This document shows positions 7,206 through 14,264 of a stretch of 14,264 nucleotides of DNA, one piece after another. The number at the start of each line of letters is the position of its first letter. Within the stretch, counting starts at the first letter, position 1. Origin of the DNA: JBDSLU01 sp039916225 (lineage in GTDB: Bacteria > Acidobacteriota > Vicinamibacteria > Vicinamibacterales > Vicinamibacteraceae). The stretch lies in the NCBI GenBank assembly GCA_039916225.1, contig JBDSLU010000281.1, positions 1-14,264 on the forward strand. Reading direction: 5' to 3'. Below the pieces are notes generated by a model. It was given only the letters and a program-made list of their open reading frames with translations, was not told where the DNA came from and ran no database searches. The translations under genes were made by a program, and so were the position numbers.

Positions 7206-8125
7206 CGGCCCACCTCGGCGATCGTCCCGGCATCGGCGTCGGGCTTGGCGATACGGACGAAGATGTCGTGCAGCGACGGCCGCGTCAGCTCGAAGTGGAA
7301 GACGCTCGTGCGGGCGGCGAGCCGGGCCAGGAAGGCCTGCGGATCGCCGGCGACCCGCACCTCCTGGAGATTGCCGTAGTCACTGACCGCTTCGACCGCC
7401 GGATCGCCGTCGAGCGCGGCGCGGCCAGCCTCGGTGCGGACCCGCACGGTGTCGTGGCCGTAGCGGGCCTGGATTTCGTCGAGCGTGCCGTCGAGCACCT
7501 TGCGGCCCTTGAAGATCATGAAGATGCGATCGCACATCTCCTCGGCGACGCTCATGTCGTGCGTGCTGAAGACGATGGTCGAGCCTCGCTGCCGCAACTC
7601 GAGGACGCTCTCGCGCAGCACGTTGGCGTTGACCGGATCGAGGCCCGAGAACGGCTCGTCGAGGATCACCACCTTGGGGCGGGCGATGACCGTCGCGATC
7701 AGCTGCACCTTTTGCGACATGCCCTTCGAGAGCGCTTCGATCTTGTGGTGCCGCCACTTGACGAGATCGAGCCGCTCGAGCCAGAAGGTCATCTCGCGCT
7801 CGATGTCGGCGGTCTTCGCGCCCTTGAGGGCGCCGTAGTAGGCGAGCAGCCGGCCGACCGTCATCTTGCGGTACAGGCCCCGCTCCTCGGGCAGGTAGCC
7901 GACGTCGTCGTGCGCCGCCGACGATCCCGAGCGCCCGAGAACGTGGATCTCGCCGCGATCGGGCAGCAGGATGTTCATGATCATCCTGAGCGTCGTCGTC
8001 TTGCCCGAGCCGTTCGGTCCGATGAAGCCGTAGATCGATCCGTCGGCGACGCTGAGCGACAGGTCGTCGACGGCGACGTGCGAGCCGAACGTCTTGGAGA
8101 CGCCGGAGATGTCGATGGCAGCCAT
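7202..8125 (-). CDS. ABC transporter ATP-binding protein, NatA-like
   Basis: A 307-residue ATPase partner of the ABC-2 permease just downstream. Visible motifs are Walker A GPNGSGKT (36-43), the Q-loop region as GYLPEERGLY (77-86, with Glu where many ABC proteins have Gln, as is usual in NatA relatives), signature LSKGMSQ (132-138, the degenerate NatA form of LSGGQ), Walker B VVILDEP (152-158), D-loop SGLD (160-163) and switch His189 in STHDM. A C-terminal extension from about 220 matches the DUF4162-like domain found after such ATPases. All catalytic residues look intact. The ATG lies six bases after the stop of the disulfide-oxidoreductase gene; no strong Shine-Dalgarno is visible, so coupling is likely. 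The gene ends in a 4-base overlap with the permease start. Confidence 0.96.
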   Translation of the reverse strand: MAAIDISGVSKTFGSHVAVDDLSLSVADGSIYGFIGPNGSGKTTTLRMIMNILLPDRGEIHVLGRSGSSAAHDDVGYLPEERGLYRKMTVGRLLAYYGALKGAKTADIEREMTFWLERLDLVKWRHHKIEALSKGMSQKVQLIATVIARPKVVILDEPFSGLDPVNANVLRESVLELRQRGSTIVFSTHDMSVAEEMCDRIFMIFKGRKVLDGTLDEIQARYGHDTVRVRTEAGRAALDGDPAVEAVSDYGNLQEVRVAGDPQAFLARLAARTSVFHFELTRPSLHDIFVRIAKPDADAGTIAEVGR

Positions 8126-8131
8126 GGGCGG

Positions 8132-8785
8132 TCAGGACGCTGCGCTGGAGGGGTGGAACAGGGCGTCGACCAGAACCGCTTCCGGCTGCGCCCCGAGCAG
8201 CTCGACGCCCGTGTCGACGACGATCTTCGGGACGCCGGTGACCCGGTAGCGGCGGATCAGGTCGGGGAATTCGATCACCGAGTAGGCCGTCGCCGAGACG
8301 AGCGGGCTGGCCACCGCCAGGCGATGGGCCAGGGACACGGCGCGCGGGCAGTAGACGCAGGTCGGCGTCGAGAAGACCTGGATGTGGACCGGCCGGGTGA
8401 GCGTCGCCAGACGGCGAAGGCTGTCGGCGCCCAGGCCCGGGTCGCCGCTCCCGACGGTCAGAATCGCGTCGGCCAGCGAGGTCAGCTCGTGCTGGATGGG
8501 GGCGCCGACCAGGCGCACGCCCAGGTCGGTGAAGATCCCGGCGACCTCGCGCAGCACGACGATTGCCGGGGCGTGGTCGACGCCGGAGCTGACGCCGGGC
8601 TGATCGAGGTCGCGCAGTTCGACCGACAGGTGCGGCGACAGCGCCGCCACGTCGTCGATGATGACTCGCGTGTCGGCACAGGTGTCGCAGCCGTCGGCAC
8701 GCGTGTAGACGGCCAGGCGCACCGCGTGGGCCAGGCCGCCCAGGCGACCGGCCATCGCCTCGCGCTCCGCCGGCGTCAATGACAT
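8132..8785 (-). CDS. Two-domain thioredoxin/glutaredoxin-fold disulfide oxidoreductase (PDO-like)
   Basis: A 217-residue protein made of two thioredoxin folds, each with its own CxxC: CDTC (33-36, in YTRADGCDTCADTR) and CVYC (143-146, in FSTPTCVYCPRA). The expected cis-proline loops follow, HAPAIVV (Pro73) and GVPKIVV (Pro186). The linker with GVRLVGAPIQHELTSLADAI (89-108) is typical of protein disulfide oxidoreductases and the related N-terminal domain of AhpF. No signal peptide is seen, so it is likely cytoplasmic and reduces or isomerises disulfides, or passes electrons to a partner. The ATG at 8785 was preferred over an in-frame GTG at 8860 because homology-like sequence begins near it and a -10 lies between the two. 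It is the first gene of the minus-strand operon with the ABC exporter; the functional link is unclear. Confidence 0.88.
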   Translation of the reverse strand: MSLTPAEREAMAGRLGGLAHAVRLAVYTRADGCDTCADTRVIIDDVAALSPHLSVELRDLDQPGVSSGVDHAPAIVVLREVAGIFTDLGVRLVGAPIQHELTSLADAILTVGSGDPGLGADSLRRLATLTRPVHIQVFSTPTCVYCPRAVSLAHRLAVASPLVSATAYSVIEFPDLIRRYRVTGVPKIVVDTGVELLGAQPEAVLVDALFHPSSAAS

Positions 8786-8792
8786 CACCGAC

Positions 8793-8798
8793 AGAATA
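8793..8798 (-). promoter_or_regulatory. Putative -10 (TATTCT, minus strand) 7 bases from ATG
   Basis: Read on the minus strand, TATTCT ends seven bases before the ATG at 8785, with no Shine-Dalgarno in between. The implied transcript would start at or next to the start codon. The -35 position is GC-rich (CGGGAG) and does not match TTGACA. Confidence 0.5.
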
Positions 8799-8809
8799 CC
8801 CGACGAATC

Positions 8810-8826
8810 ACGGGCCTCCCGCCCGT
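8810..8826. promoter_or_regulatory. Inverted repeat ACGGGC-N5-GCCCGT, possible operator
   Basis: A perfect 6-base dyad with a 5-base spacer in the gap between the divergent operons. It covers the expected -35 region of the minus-strand promoter (-10 at 8793-8798), a common position for a repressor or activator site. It could also occur by chance in such GC-rich sequence. Confidence 0.3.
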
Positions 8827-8847
8827 CCCAGGAAGCCGGCGCTCGGT

Positions 8848-8857
8848 CCCAGCTGGG
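8848..8857. promoter_or_regulatory. Perfect palindrome CCCAGCTGGG, possible operator
   Basis: A perfect 10-base palindrome that ends seven bases upstream of the TAGAAT -10 for the plus-strand operon, inside the spacer between -10 and -35. Flanking GGT and ACC extend the symmetry if one extra C (8858) is bulged. The position suits a repressor site. Confidence 0.3.
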
Positions 8858-8864
8858 CACCGGA

Positions 8865-8870
8865 TAGAAT
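8865..8870 (+). promoter_or_regulatory. Putative -10 (TAGAAT) 9 bases from GTG; leaderless candidate
   Basis: TAGAAT, one mismatch from TATAAT, ends nine bases before the GTG at 8880. Transcription would begin at or within about three bases of the GTG, leaving no room for a Shine-Dalgarno. The next two genes of the operon do have clear GGGAG sites. Confidence 0.55.
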
Positions 8871-8879
8871 CAGGGCCTC

Positions 8880-11384
8880 GTGCGCCGGACATCGCTCCTG
8901 GTGGCTTCGTCGATCGCGTGCGGCCTGTGGCTGGCCACGGCACCCGCGGCCCGCGCGGCTGCCGCTCCCGCCGACGAGGCGCGCCCCGGCGCGCTCGGCA
9001 CGATCGCCCTTCCGGGCGGCGTCGACGCCCTGGCTGCGGCGGCGGGCCTGCCCGTGCCGGCGCCTCGCGCCACCGTGGCGCTGGAAGTCATCCGCCGTCT
9101 CTACTCGGCGTCTGCAGGCGACGCGGCGTCCGCGGCGCGCCGACAGGCCGTGGCCAGCGTGCTCGCCCAGCCTGCCGCCGCGGCCGGCGACACGATCCCG
9201 CTGCCGTTCGACGACGGCCTCTGGTCGCGCGTGATTTTCAGCCGCAAGGTGCCGCCGGCGGGCGTCGCGACGGCGATCCTGACCACCGCGCGCGGGGCGT
9301 GGTTCTATTACGGCGCGGTCGGGCTCGACGACGAAACGCGTGCCTGGTTCCGCTTGCGGCCGCATCGGCTGCTGCGGATCGGCGCCCAGGTCGGCGCCTT
9401 CGCGGCCTTCGGGCCGAGCCTGCGCGTGCGGGCGGACCGGATCGCATCGCCGGGCGGACCGGCCGCGGATCCGCTGTGGGAAACGCTGGTCGGCGCCTCG
9501 CCGGCCAACGCCGAGGCCTTCGTGGACAAGGTGCTCGAGGCGCGGGCGGGGCGGATCGCCTGGCTCTACGACACCGTCGCCCGCCTCGACGCCGGCGCCC
9601 AGCGCCACCTGCTCGAGGGCGAGGGCAACCTCGATCGGCTCCGCCGTCTCGCTGACGTCTTCGCGCGCGTCAACCCGGAATGGCGCATCGAGGACCGGCC
9701 GCTCTGGCGGCCGCTGGTCGATCCGGCGACGCTGCTGCTCGAGCTCGACGTCCGGTCAGACGGTACCCTGGTGCTGCCCGAGCCAGCGGCCTGGGCCGGT
9801 ACGCTCGGCCGGCCGCAGCAGATCGACGCCTCGTGGTTCGTCGATCGCGTGTTCTCCGGTGACGGCGCGAACCTGCGCGAGCGTGTCGATCTGGTGCTCT
9901 TCGCGATGCGCTGGACGCGCGACGGCCGCGAGCCGGCGTCCGGCGCGGTGCTGGACCTGTTCTCGGCGGCGCCCGCCGTGGCCCTGGCGCTGGAGCGGAT
10001 CGGTGTGCGCGACAACGCGGTGGCGGGGCGTCTGCATGGCCTGGTGCAGCGGCCCGCCCTGCGCGACGACCCCCACGCGATGCGCCTCGTCCAGGCATCG
10101 CTGGCGCTGGTCGAGCGACCGGTCCTGGCCGGCAGCATCGACGCCTCCGTCGCGGCCGTGCTGCTGACGGCGCTGGCCGAGCGAGTCGAGGCCGCCGGTG
10201 CGGCGAAGGGCGTGGCGGCCTGGCTGTCGGGCGCGCTGAAGCCGGCCATCGCCTCATTGGCGCCGACGGAGTCGTTCGATACCCAGCTGGTGATGGCGCT
10301 GGCCGGCCGATCGCCAGCCGATCCGGTCCGGGTCGAGTGGGAAGGGCAGCGCTACAACGTCGACCGCCCCGCCGCCACTCGAGCGCGGATGGAACGCGTC
10401 CGTGAGGCCCAGGGACGCCCGTCGGTGACCGACGCGCTGGGCGACGCCACGGCCCTGGGCGAGGCGCTGATGGCGCTGATCTACGCCTCCGCGCTGCCCG
10501 CCACCGACCCGGAACTCCTGGCCAGCCGTGCCGAGACGCGTCACGGCTTCGGCCCGGCCCGCGGGGCCCACGACGGTCGCGCCTGGCGGCTGGCGGAGGC
10601 GACCTCGTCGGCCGGCGTGGCCTGGCATCTCGATGGCAGCCTGCTCGGCCTCGACGTCGCACTGGCCGTGCCGGCGCTGCGCCGGGTCAGCGACGATCCG
10701 CCGGCGCCGACGCTGCCGGCGGCGGATCGCGTCGCCTTCGCGCGGACGGTGGCGCTGCTGCCGGCCGGGCGGCTCACCGACGCCTCGCGCGACCTCGTGC
10801 TCGGGCTCGTGGATGCAGGCCGCCGTCGACTCGCCGCCGTCTCGAACGTCGACCAGGCACTGGCGCTTGCCGACGCCGCCGGTCTCGGCGCGTGGCGCCG
10901 CGAAGCGCTCGCCTGGGCCGTCGTCCACGACGCCGCGAGCCTGCCCACGGCCCTGTCGCTGAGCGAGCTGGCCTGGGCCGGCGATCCGCGGACGCCTGCC
11001 GATCGCGCCGCGCTCGACGCCTGGGGCACGTCGCGCCTCGCCGCGACCGGCGAGCTGGCGACGCGGGCACCGCGCGGCCGCGGCTGGGAGGTCGCCGTCG
11101 CCCATGACGCGCGGGCTGGCCTGGCGACCAGCATCGGCGACCTCAACCTGCGCATCGCCGCCTTCCTGGCCGCGCGCAAGCTGCCGGGCTCGATCGCTCC
11201 GGACCTGCTGTCCGCGGCGACGCTGGACCTGATCGATCGCGTGTCGGCGCCGCGCGCCGACGATTGGCGCGCCGTCGTCGCCGGTATCCGGACGATGCCG
11301 GAGACGCGGTTCGAGGACGACATCGCCGCCCTCACCGCCGACGGGCCGCTGCGCCCCGTGCGCGAGCGGGAGACCGGGCAGTGA
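8880..11384 (+). CDS. Large secreted helical protein of unknown function
   Basis: An 834-residue protein I do not recognise. It starts at GTG with a type-I signal peptide (MRRTSLLVASSIACGLWLAT, cleavage likely after APAARA, about residue 26), so it should be exported. The mature chain has no cysteine at all; the only Cys lies in the signal peptide. Most of the chain looks alpha-helical and Ala/Leu/Arg-rich, with no tandem repeat clear by eye. A distinctive aromatic stretch, GAWFYYGAVGLDDETRAWFR, lies near residues 139-158. A short Gly/Arg/His part (HGFGPARGAHDGRAWRLAE) lies around 560. No membrane anchor or catalytic motif is visible. It heads an operon with two VWA proteins and overlaps the first by four bases (GTGA), so it probably works with them at the cell surface. 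Scaffold or binding partner are possible roles; none is shown. Confidence 0.85.
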   Translation: MRRTSLLVASSIACGLWLATAPAARAAAAPADEARPGALGTIALPGGVDALAAAAGLPVPAPRATVALEVIRRLYSASAGDAASAARRQAVASVLAQPAAAAGDTIPLPFDDGLWSRVIFSRKVPPAGVATAILTTARGAWFYYGAVGLDDETRAWFRLRPHRLLRIGAQVGAFAAFGPSLRVRADRIASPGGPAADPLWETLVGASPANAEAFVDKVLEARAGRIAWLYDTVARLDAGAQRHLLEGEGNLDRLRRLADVFARVNPEWRIEDRPLWRPLVDPATLLLELDVRSDGTLVLPEPAAWAGTLGRPQQIDASWFVDRVFSGDGANLRERVDLVLFAMRWTRDGREPASGAVLDLFSAAPAVALALERIGVRDNAVAGRLHGLVQRPALRDDPHAMRLVQASLALVERPVLAGSIDASVAAVLLTALAERVEAAGAAKGVAAWLSGALKPAIASLAPTESFDTQLVMALAGRSPADPVRVEWEGQRYNVDRPAATRARMERVREAQGRPSVTDALGDATALGEALMALIYASALPATDPELLASRAETRHGFGPARGAHDGRAWRLAEATSSAGVAWHLDGSLLGLDVALAVPALRRVSDDPPAPTLPAADRVAFARTVALLPAGRLTDASRDLVLGLVDAGRRRLAAVSNVDQALALADAAGLGAWRREALAWAVVHDAASLPTALSLSELAWAGDPRTPADRAALDAWGTSRLAATGELATRAPRGRGWEVAVAHDARAGLATSIGDLNLRIAAFLAARKLPGSIAPDLLSAATLDLIDRVSAPRADDWRAVVAGIRTMPETRFEDDIAALTADGPLRPVRERETGQ

Positions 11385-12562
11385 GGACAATCGCCGCGCT
11401 GGCCGCGACGATCCTGCTCCTCGCGCACGCCCCCGGGGCCGCTCCACAGACGCCGCCGGCCGAACCCGCCGCTGCCCCCGGTACACCGGCGATCCGCATC
11501 ACGGCGCCCGAGAACGACACCTACGTCACCGGCCGCGTCGTCCTGAGCGCGACCGTCGAGCCGGCCACCGCCAGCGTCGAGCGGGTCAGCTTCTTCGCCG
11601 ATGGCCGCCTTGTCTGCGGCGTCGATCGGGCGCCGTTCACGTGCCCGTGGGACGCCGGGCCTGGCGTCAAGGAACACGTCATCCGGGCCGTCGCCCAGCT
11701 GCCCGGCGGCGGGCGGGCCGTGACCAGCGTCCGGACGCGTGGCGCCGGCATCTCCGAAGCGGTCGACGTGCATGTGGTGCAGGTCAGCGTGCTGGTCCGC
11801 GACGACAAGGGCGCCTTCGTCAAGGGGCTCGAGGCCAAGGACTTCCGCCTGCGCGAGGATGGCGTGCCGCAGCGGCTGACGCACGTCGCCCACGAGGACA
11901 CGCCGCTCGAAGTGGTGATGGCGCTCGACATCAGCGCCAGCATGGCCGACGCCATCGGCGACGTCCGCAGCAGCGCCCGGACCTTCATCAGCGCGCTGCG
12001 CGAGCGCGACGCGCTCACCATCCTCGGCTTCAACGACAACATCTTCACCGTGGCGCGGCGCGAGACCCAGGCCGAGGCCCGCCTGCGCGCGCTCGATCGG
12101 CTGGCGCCGTGGGGCGCGACGTCGCTCTACGACGTGATCAACCGCGGCGTGTCGCTGCTGCGCCAGCAGGCCGGCCGCAAGGGCCTGGTCGTGTTCAGCG
12201 ACGGCGAAGACGAGTCGAGCCGGCTCACCTTAGATGTCGTCGAGAAAGAGCTGCAGTCGAGCGACGCGGTGATGTACGCCGTCGGCCTCGGACGCGGCGC
12301 GCGGATGGCCGACCTGACGCGGCAGCTGTCGCGGCTCGCCGACGCCAGCGGCGGCCGGGCCGTGATCGCGCCGGACGCGTCGCAGTTGTCCGGGGCGTTC
12401 AAGGACGTCGTCGACGAGCTGTCGCACCAGTACGTGCTGTCCTACTCGCCGACCAACGAGAAGCGCGACGGCACCTGGCGCGCGCTGACAGTGGAGGTGC
12501 CGGGCCGCGACGTGCGGCTGCGGGCGCGGCAGGGGTATCGCGCGACGGGAGCGAAGCGATGA
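11381..12562 (+). CDS. Secreted VWFA-related protein with intact MIDAS (acidobacterial type)
   Basis: A 393-residue protein starting at GTG 11381, with GGGAG (11368-11372) eight bases upstream. It has a signal peptide (TIAALAATILLLAHAPGAAP), an Ig-like beta domain (about 38-120) with Cys79 and Cys88 as a likely disulfide, then the strand-rich lead-in VQVSVLVRDDKGAFVKGLEA (133-152) and KDFRLREDG typical of acidobacterial VWFA-related proteins. The VWA domain follows (about 176-350). Its metal-ion site is complete: D-x-S-x-S as DISAS (183-187), Thr247 in GATSLYD and Asp274 in FSDGEDE. A C-terminal tail ends in RLRARQGYRATG, also usual in this family. VWA domains bind protein ligands through a metal ion. 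Both ends overlap neighbours by four bases. The ligand is unknown; the neighbouring secreted proteins are plausible partners. Confidence 0.93.
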   Translation: MRTIAALAATILLLAHAPGAAPQTPPAEPAAAPGTPAIRITAPENDTYVTGRVVLSATVEPATASVERVSFFADGRLVCGVDRAPFTCPWDAGPGVKEHVIRAVAQLPGGGRAVTSVRTRGAGISEAVDVHVVQVSVLVRDDKGAFVKGLEAKDFRLREDGVPQRLTHVAHEDTPLEVVMALDISASMADAIGDVRSSARTFISALRERDALTILGFNDNIFTVARRETQAEARLRALDRLAPWGATSLYDVINRGVSLLRQQAGRKGLVVFSDGEDESSRLTLDVVEKELQSSDAVMYAVGLGRGARMADLTRQLSRLADASGGRAVIAPDASQLSGAFKDVVDELSHQYVLSYSPTNEKRDGTWRALTVEVPGRDVRLRARQGYRATGAKR

Positions 12563-14264
12563 CGCGAGGCACGCTCGCTCGCATCGTGGCGATGGGCAGT
12601 CTGGCCGCGGCGATGGCCGCACCGCCGGCGATCCAGGCCCAGGATCAGGCCCCGGCCCAGATCCGGGCCCAAGCCCAGATCCAGACCGAAGCCCAGATCC
12701 AGACCGAAGCCCAGACCGCGCCGGTCCGCGTCGATGTCGCCGTGACGACGCGCGGTGCGGCGGTGCCCGCGCTCGACGCCAAGGCGTTCACGGTGTCGGT
12801 GAACGGCGCGCCGCGCGAGGTGATCGGGGCCGAGCCCGCGGTAGCCGCCGGCAGCGGACGGACGATCTACCTGGCCCTCGACGAGACCAGCGTCTTTCGT
12901 GGCGCCGAAGCGTCGCTGCGCACCGCGGCGTCGGCGATCGCCGATCGGCTGGCCCCCGGCGATCGGCTCGGCGTGGTGCTGCTGCCGCAGGGCCGGCCGG
13001 TGCTGCCGCCGACCGACGACGCGGCGGCGATCGAGAAAGCGCTGGCCGGCCTCACCGGGCGGCGGCCGAACGATTTCGGCAACTTCAGCATGGGCGTCGG
13101 CGAGGCGCTGGCGATCTTGGAGAGCGACACCTTCGCCCTGACCGGCGTCGCCGATCGCGACTGCCGGATGCCGGAGGCGCTGCGACCGGCGGAGGGCTCG
13201 CCGGTGGTGCCCGTCAGCAGGGGCGGGCCGAGCCCGCGCCGCATCTGCATCCAGACCATCGTCAAGAACGTCGAGGTGATGGCGCAGCGCGTGCACGCCT
13301 CCGGGGCCGAGGCCTACCGCGGGCTGGTCGATCTGGTGGCGTCGCTGCGTGATACGCCCGGCCCCAAGACGATCGTCCTGGTCAGCGCCGGCTTCGCCAT
13401 CGCCCTCGACGCCGGAGTCTTCGACGAACTGGCGATTCGGGCGGCGCTGTCGGACGTCGCCGTCGACGCGGTGCTCGTCGAGCCGGTCGCCGGCCCGAAT
13501 TCGCGCCGGCTGGTGCCGGCGAACATCATCGGCGAGCGGCGCAGCCTGATGCGCCGGCTCTCGGAGCTGGCCGGTGCGGCCCTCGGCACCGCGCACAGCG
13601 CGGTCGGCGGCAACCAGGAGCCGTTCGAGCGGTTGATGACCGCCAGCACGCGTTATCGCCTCGACGTCCGGCCGGCTGCGGCCGGCACGTCCGACGTCGC
13701 CGCCAAGGTCGCGGTCTCGATCGCCGGGGCCGGCCTCAGCGTGAAGGTCCGGCCCTATTTCGTGCCGCCGGCGCCGCGGGCCTCGACGGCGAACGTCACC
13801 CCCGAGGCGCGGCTCGGGCGGGCCCTGGCGGGGAGCCTGCCGGCCGGCGAGCGCCTCGCCTTCGACGCCGCCGGCTACATGGCCGGGATCCCCGGCGAGA
13901 CCGCGGCGCTGCTGATCGCCGGCGAAGTGCCGGTGTCGCCGCCCGAGAGTGGCACCGCCGACGGCGCGGCGGGAGGCACGCCGGCGCTCACCATCGGCTA
14001 CCTGCTCCTCGACGCCAAGAAGCAGCCGGTGCTTCGCGGACCGGTGCCGCCGCTCGAAGCGCCGCCGAGCGCCAACGGCGCGCCGCCTTCGCGCGTCGTC
14101 TTCTCCGGCGCCGTCGACGGCCTGGCGCCAGGCACTTACACGCTGCGAGTCGCCGCCACCGACAGCCGCGGCCGCGTCGGCCTGATCGAGCACGAGATCC
14201 TGCTGAAGGCGACGGGGACCGGCGCCGCGACTGCGGGCGACGTCCTGATTGGGCGGATCGAACG
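12559..14264 (+). CDS. Second secreted VWFA-like protein with degenerate MIDAS, 3'-truncated by window edge
   Basis: The frame from ATG 12559 stays open to the window end (568 codons visible; stop lies beyond). The ATG overlaps the previous stop as ATGA, and GGGAG (12547-12551) lies seven bases upstream. A signal peptide (cleavage likely after Ala27, AIQA) is followed by a repeated Gln-rich linker, then VRVDVAVTTRGAAVPALDAK and AFTVSVNG, the same lead-in as its upstream neighbour, and a VWA-like domain (about 100-390). The metal site is eroded: the D-x-S-x-S position reads DETSV (108-112) and the later Asp is replaced in LVSAGF. Cys202 and Cys230 could form a disulfide in an insertion. A further beta-rich region follows, with TYTLRVAATDSRGRVGLIEH near the end. 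Probably a ligand-binding surface protein that no longer needs a canonical metal site. Confidence 0.88.
   Translation, partial: MTRGTLARIVAMGSLAAAMAAPPAIQAQDQAPAQIRAQAQIQTEAQIQTEAQTAPVRVDVAVTTRGAAVPALDAKAFTVSVNGAPREVIGAEPAVAAGSGRTIYLALDETSVFRGAEASLRTAASAIADRLAPGDRLGVVLLPQGRPVLPPTDDAAAIEKALAGLTGRRPNDFGNFSMGVGEALAILESDTFALTGVADRDCRMPEALRPAEGSPVVPVSRGGPSPRRICIQTIVKNVEVMAQRVHASGAEAYRGLVDLVASLRDTPGPKTIVLVSAGFAIALDAGVFDELAIRAALSDVAVDAVLVEPVAGPNSRRLVPANIIGERRSLMRRLSELAGAALGTAHSAVGGNQEPFERLMTASTRYRLDVRPAAAGTSDVAAKVAVSIAGAGLSVKVRPYFVPPAPRASTANVTPEARLGRALAGSLPAGERLAFDAAGYMAGIPGETAALLIAGEVPVSPPESGTADGAAGGTPALTIGYLLLDAKKQPVLRGPVPPLEAPPSANGAPPSRVVFSGAVDGLAPGTYTLRVAATDSRGRVGLIEHEILLKATGTGAATAGDVLIGRIE
12637..12717 (+). 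repeat. 18-base in-frame tandem repeat (AQIQTE-type hexapeptide linker)
   Basis: Units start at 12637, 12655, 12673 and 12691, with a partial unit at 12709. The copies at 12673-12690 and 12691-12708 are identical and encode AQIQTE; the earlier ones are diverged (AQDQAP, AQIRAQ) and the last begins AQT. The array lies directly after the signal peptide, so it encodes a Gln-rich N-terminal linker of the mature protein. Because 18 is a multiple of three, gain or loss of units keeps the frame. Confidence 0.85.

Noticed and set aside
7268..8782. 504-codon open frame on the plus strand
   Set aside because: It is antisense to the ABC ATPase and the disulfide oxidoreductase, both with intact motifs; composition is typical of a shadow frame.
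8786..8860. 25-residue N-terminal extension of the disulfide oxidoreductase from GTG 8860
   Set aside because: It would read through the -10 and the ACGGGC dyad, and its sequence does not fit the thioredoxin fold that begins near the ATG at 8785.
12442..14193. 583-codon open frame on the minus strand, rich in Gly, Arg and Asp
   Set aside because: It is the antisense shadow of the second VWA gene, whose plus-strand frame has a signal peptide, Shine-Dalgarno and family motifs. Long antisense frames are expected in GC-rich codon usage; its repeated LDLGFG merely mirrors the 18-base repeat.

Overview
The window is GC-rich bacterial DNA, densely coding, with short or overlapping gene junctions. 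Two adjacent secreted proteins of the acidobacterial VWFA-related type, together with the sulfatase and the natAB-like exporter, point to an Acidobacteriota genome, most likely class Vicinamibacteria. That assignment rests on gene content only. I see no tRNA, rRNA, CRISPR array, transposase, integrase or phage gene, and no convincing intrinsic terminator.

Layout on the left (plus strand): the 3' part of an arylsulfatase-type gene (2-1324) overlaps a START-like SRPBCC gene (1321-1770). A 247-base intergenic stretch with a promoter-like -10 follows. Next come a membrane-anchored, possibly ferritin-like protein (2018-2662), a GNAT acetyltransferase (2674-3192), a small fatty-acid-desaturase-like membrane protein (3224-4018), a beta-propeller lipoprotein (4039-5370), and a secreted NTF2/SnoaL-like protein (5421-5879).

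Middle (minus strand): a tightly packed operon, read from 8785 down to 5901, encodes a two-domain disulfide oxidoreductase-like protein, an ABC ATPase and an ABC-2 permease of the NatA/NatB type.

Right (plus strand): diverging from that operon across a 94-base gap is a second operon. It encodes an 834-residue secreted protein I do not recognise (8880-11384), a VWA protein with an intact metal site (11381-12562), and a second VWA-like protein with a degraded metal site that runs off the window (12559-14264). All junctions are 4-base start/stop overlaps, which implies coupled translation. The divergent gap holds two -10 hexamers placed so close to their start codons that both transcripts look leaderless, plus two inverted repeats that could be operators.

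The best candidate for something undescribed is this right-hand trio of secreted proteins. The rest are recognisable families. Nothing here amounts to a proven new system.
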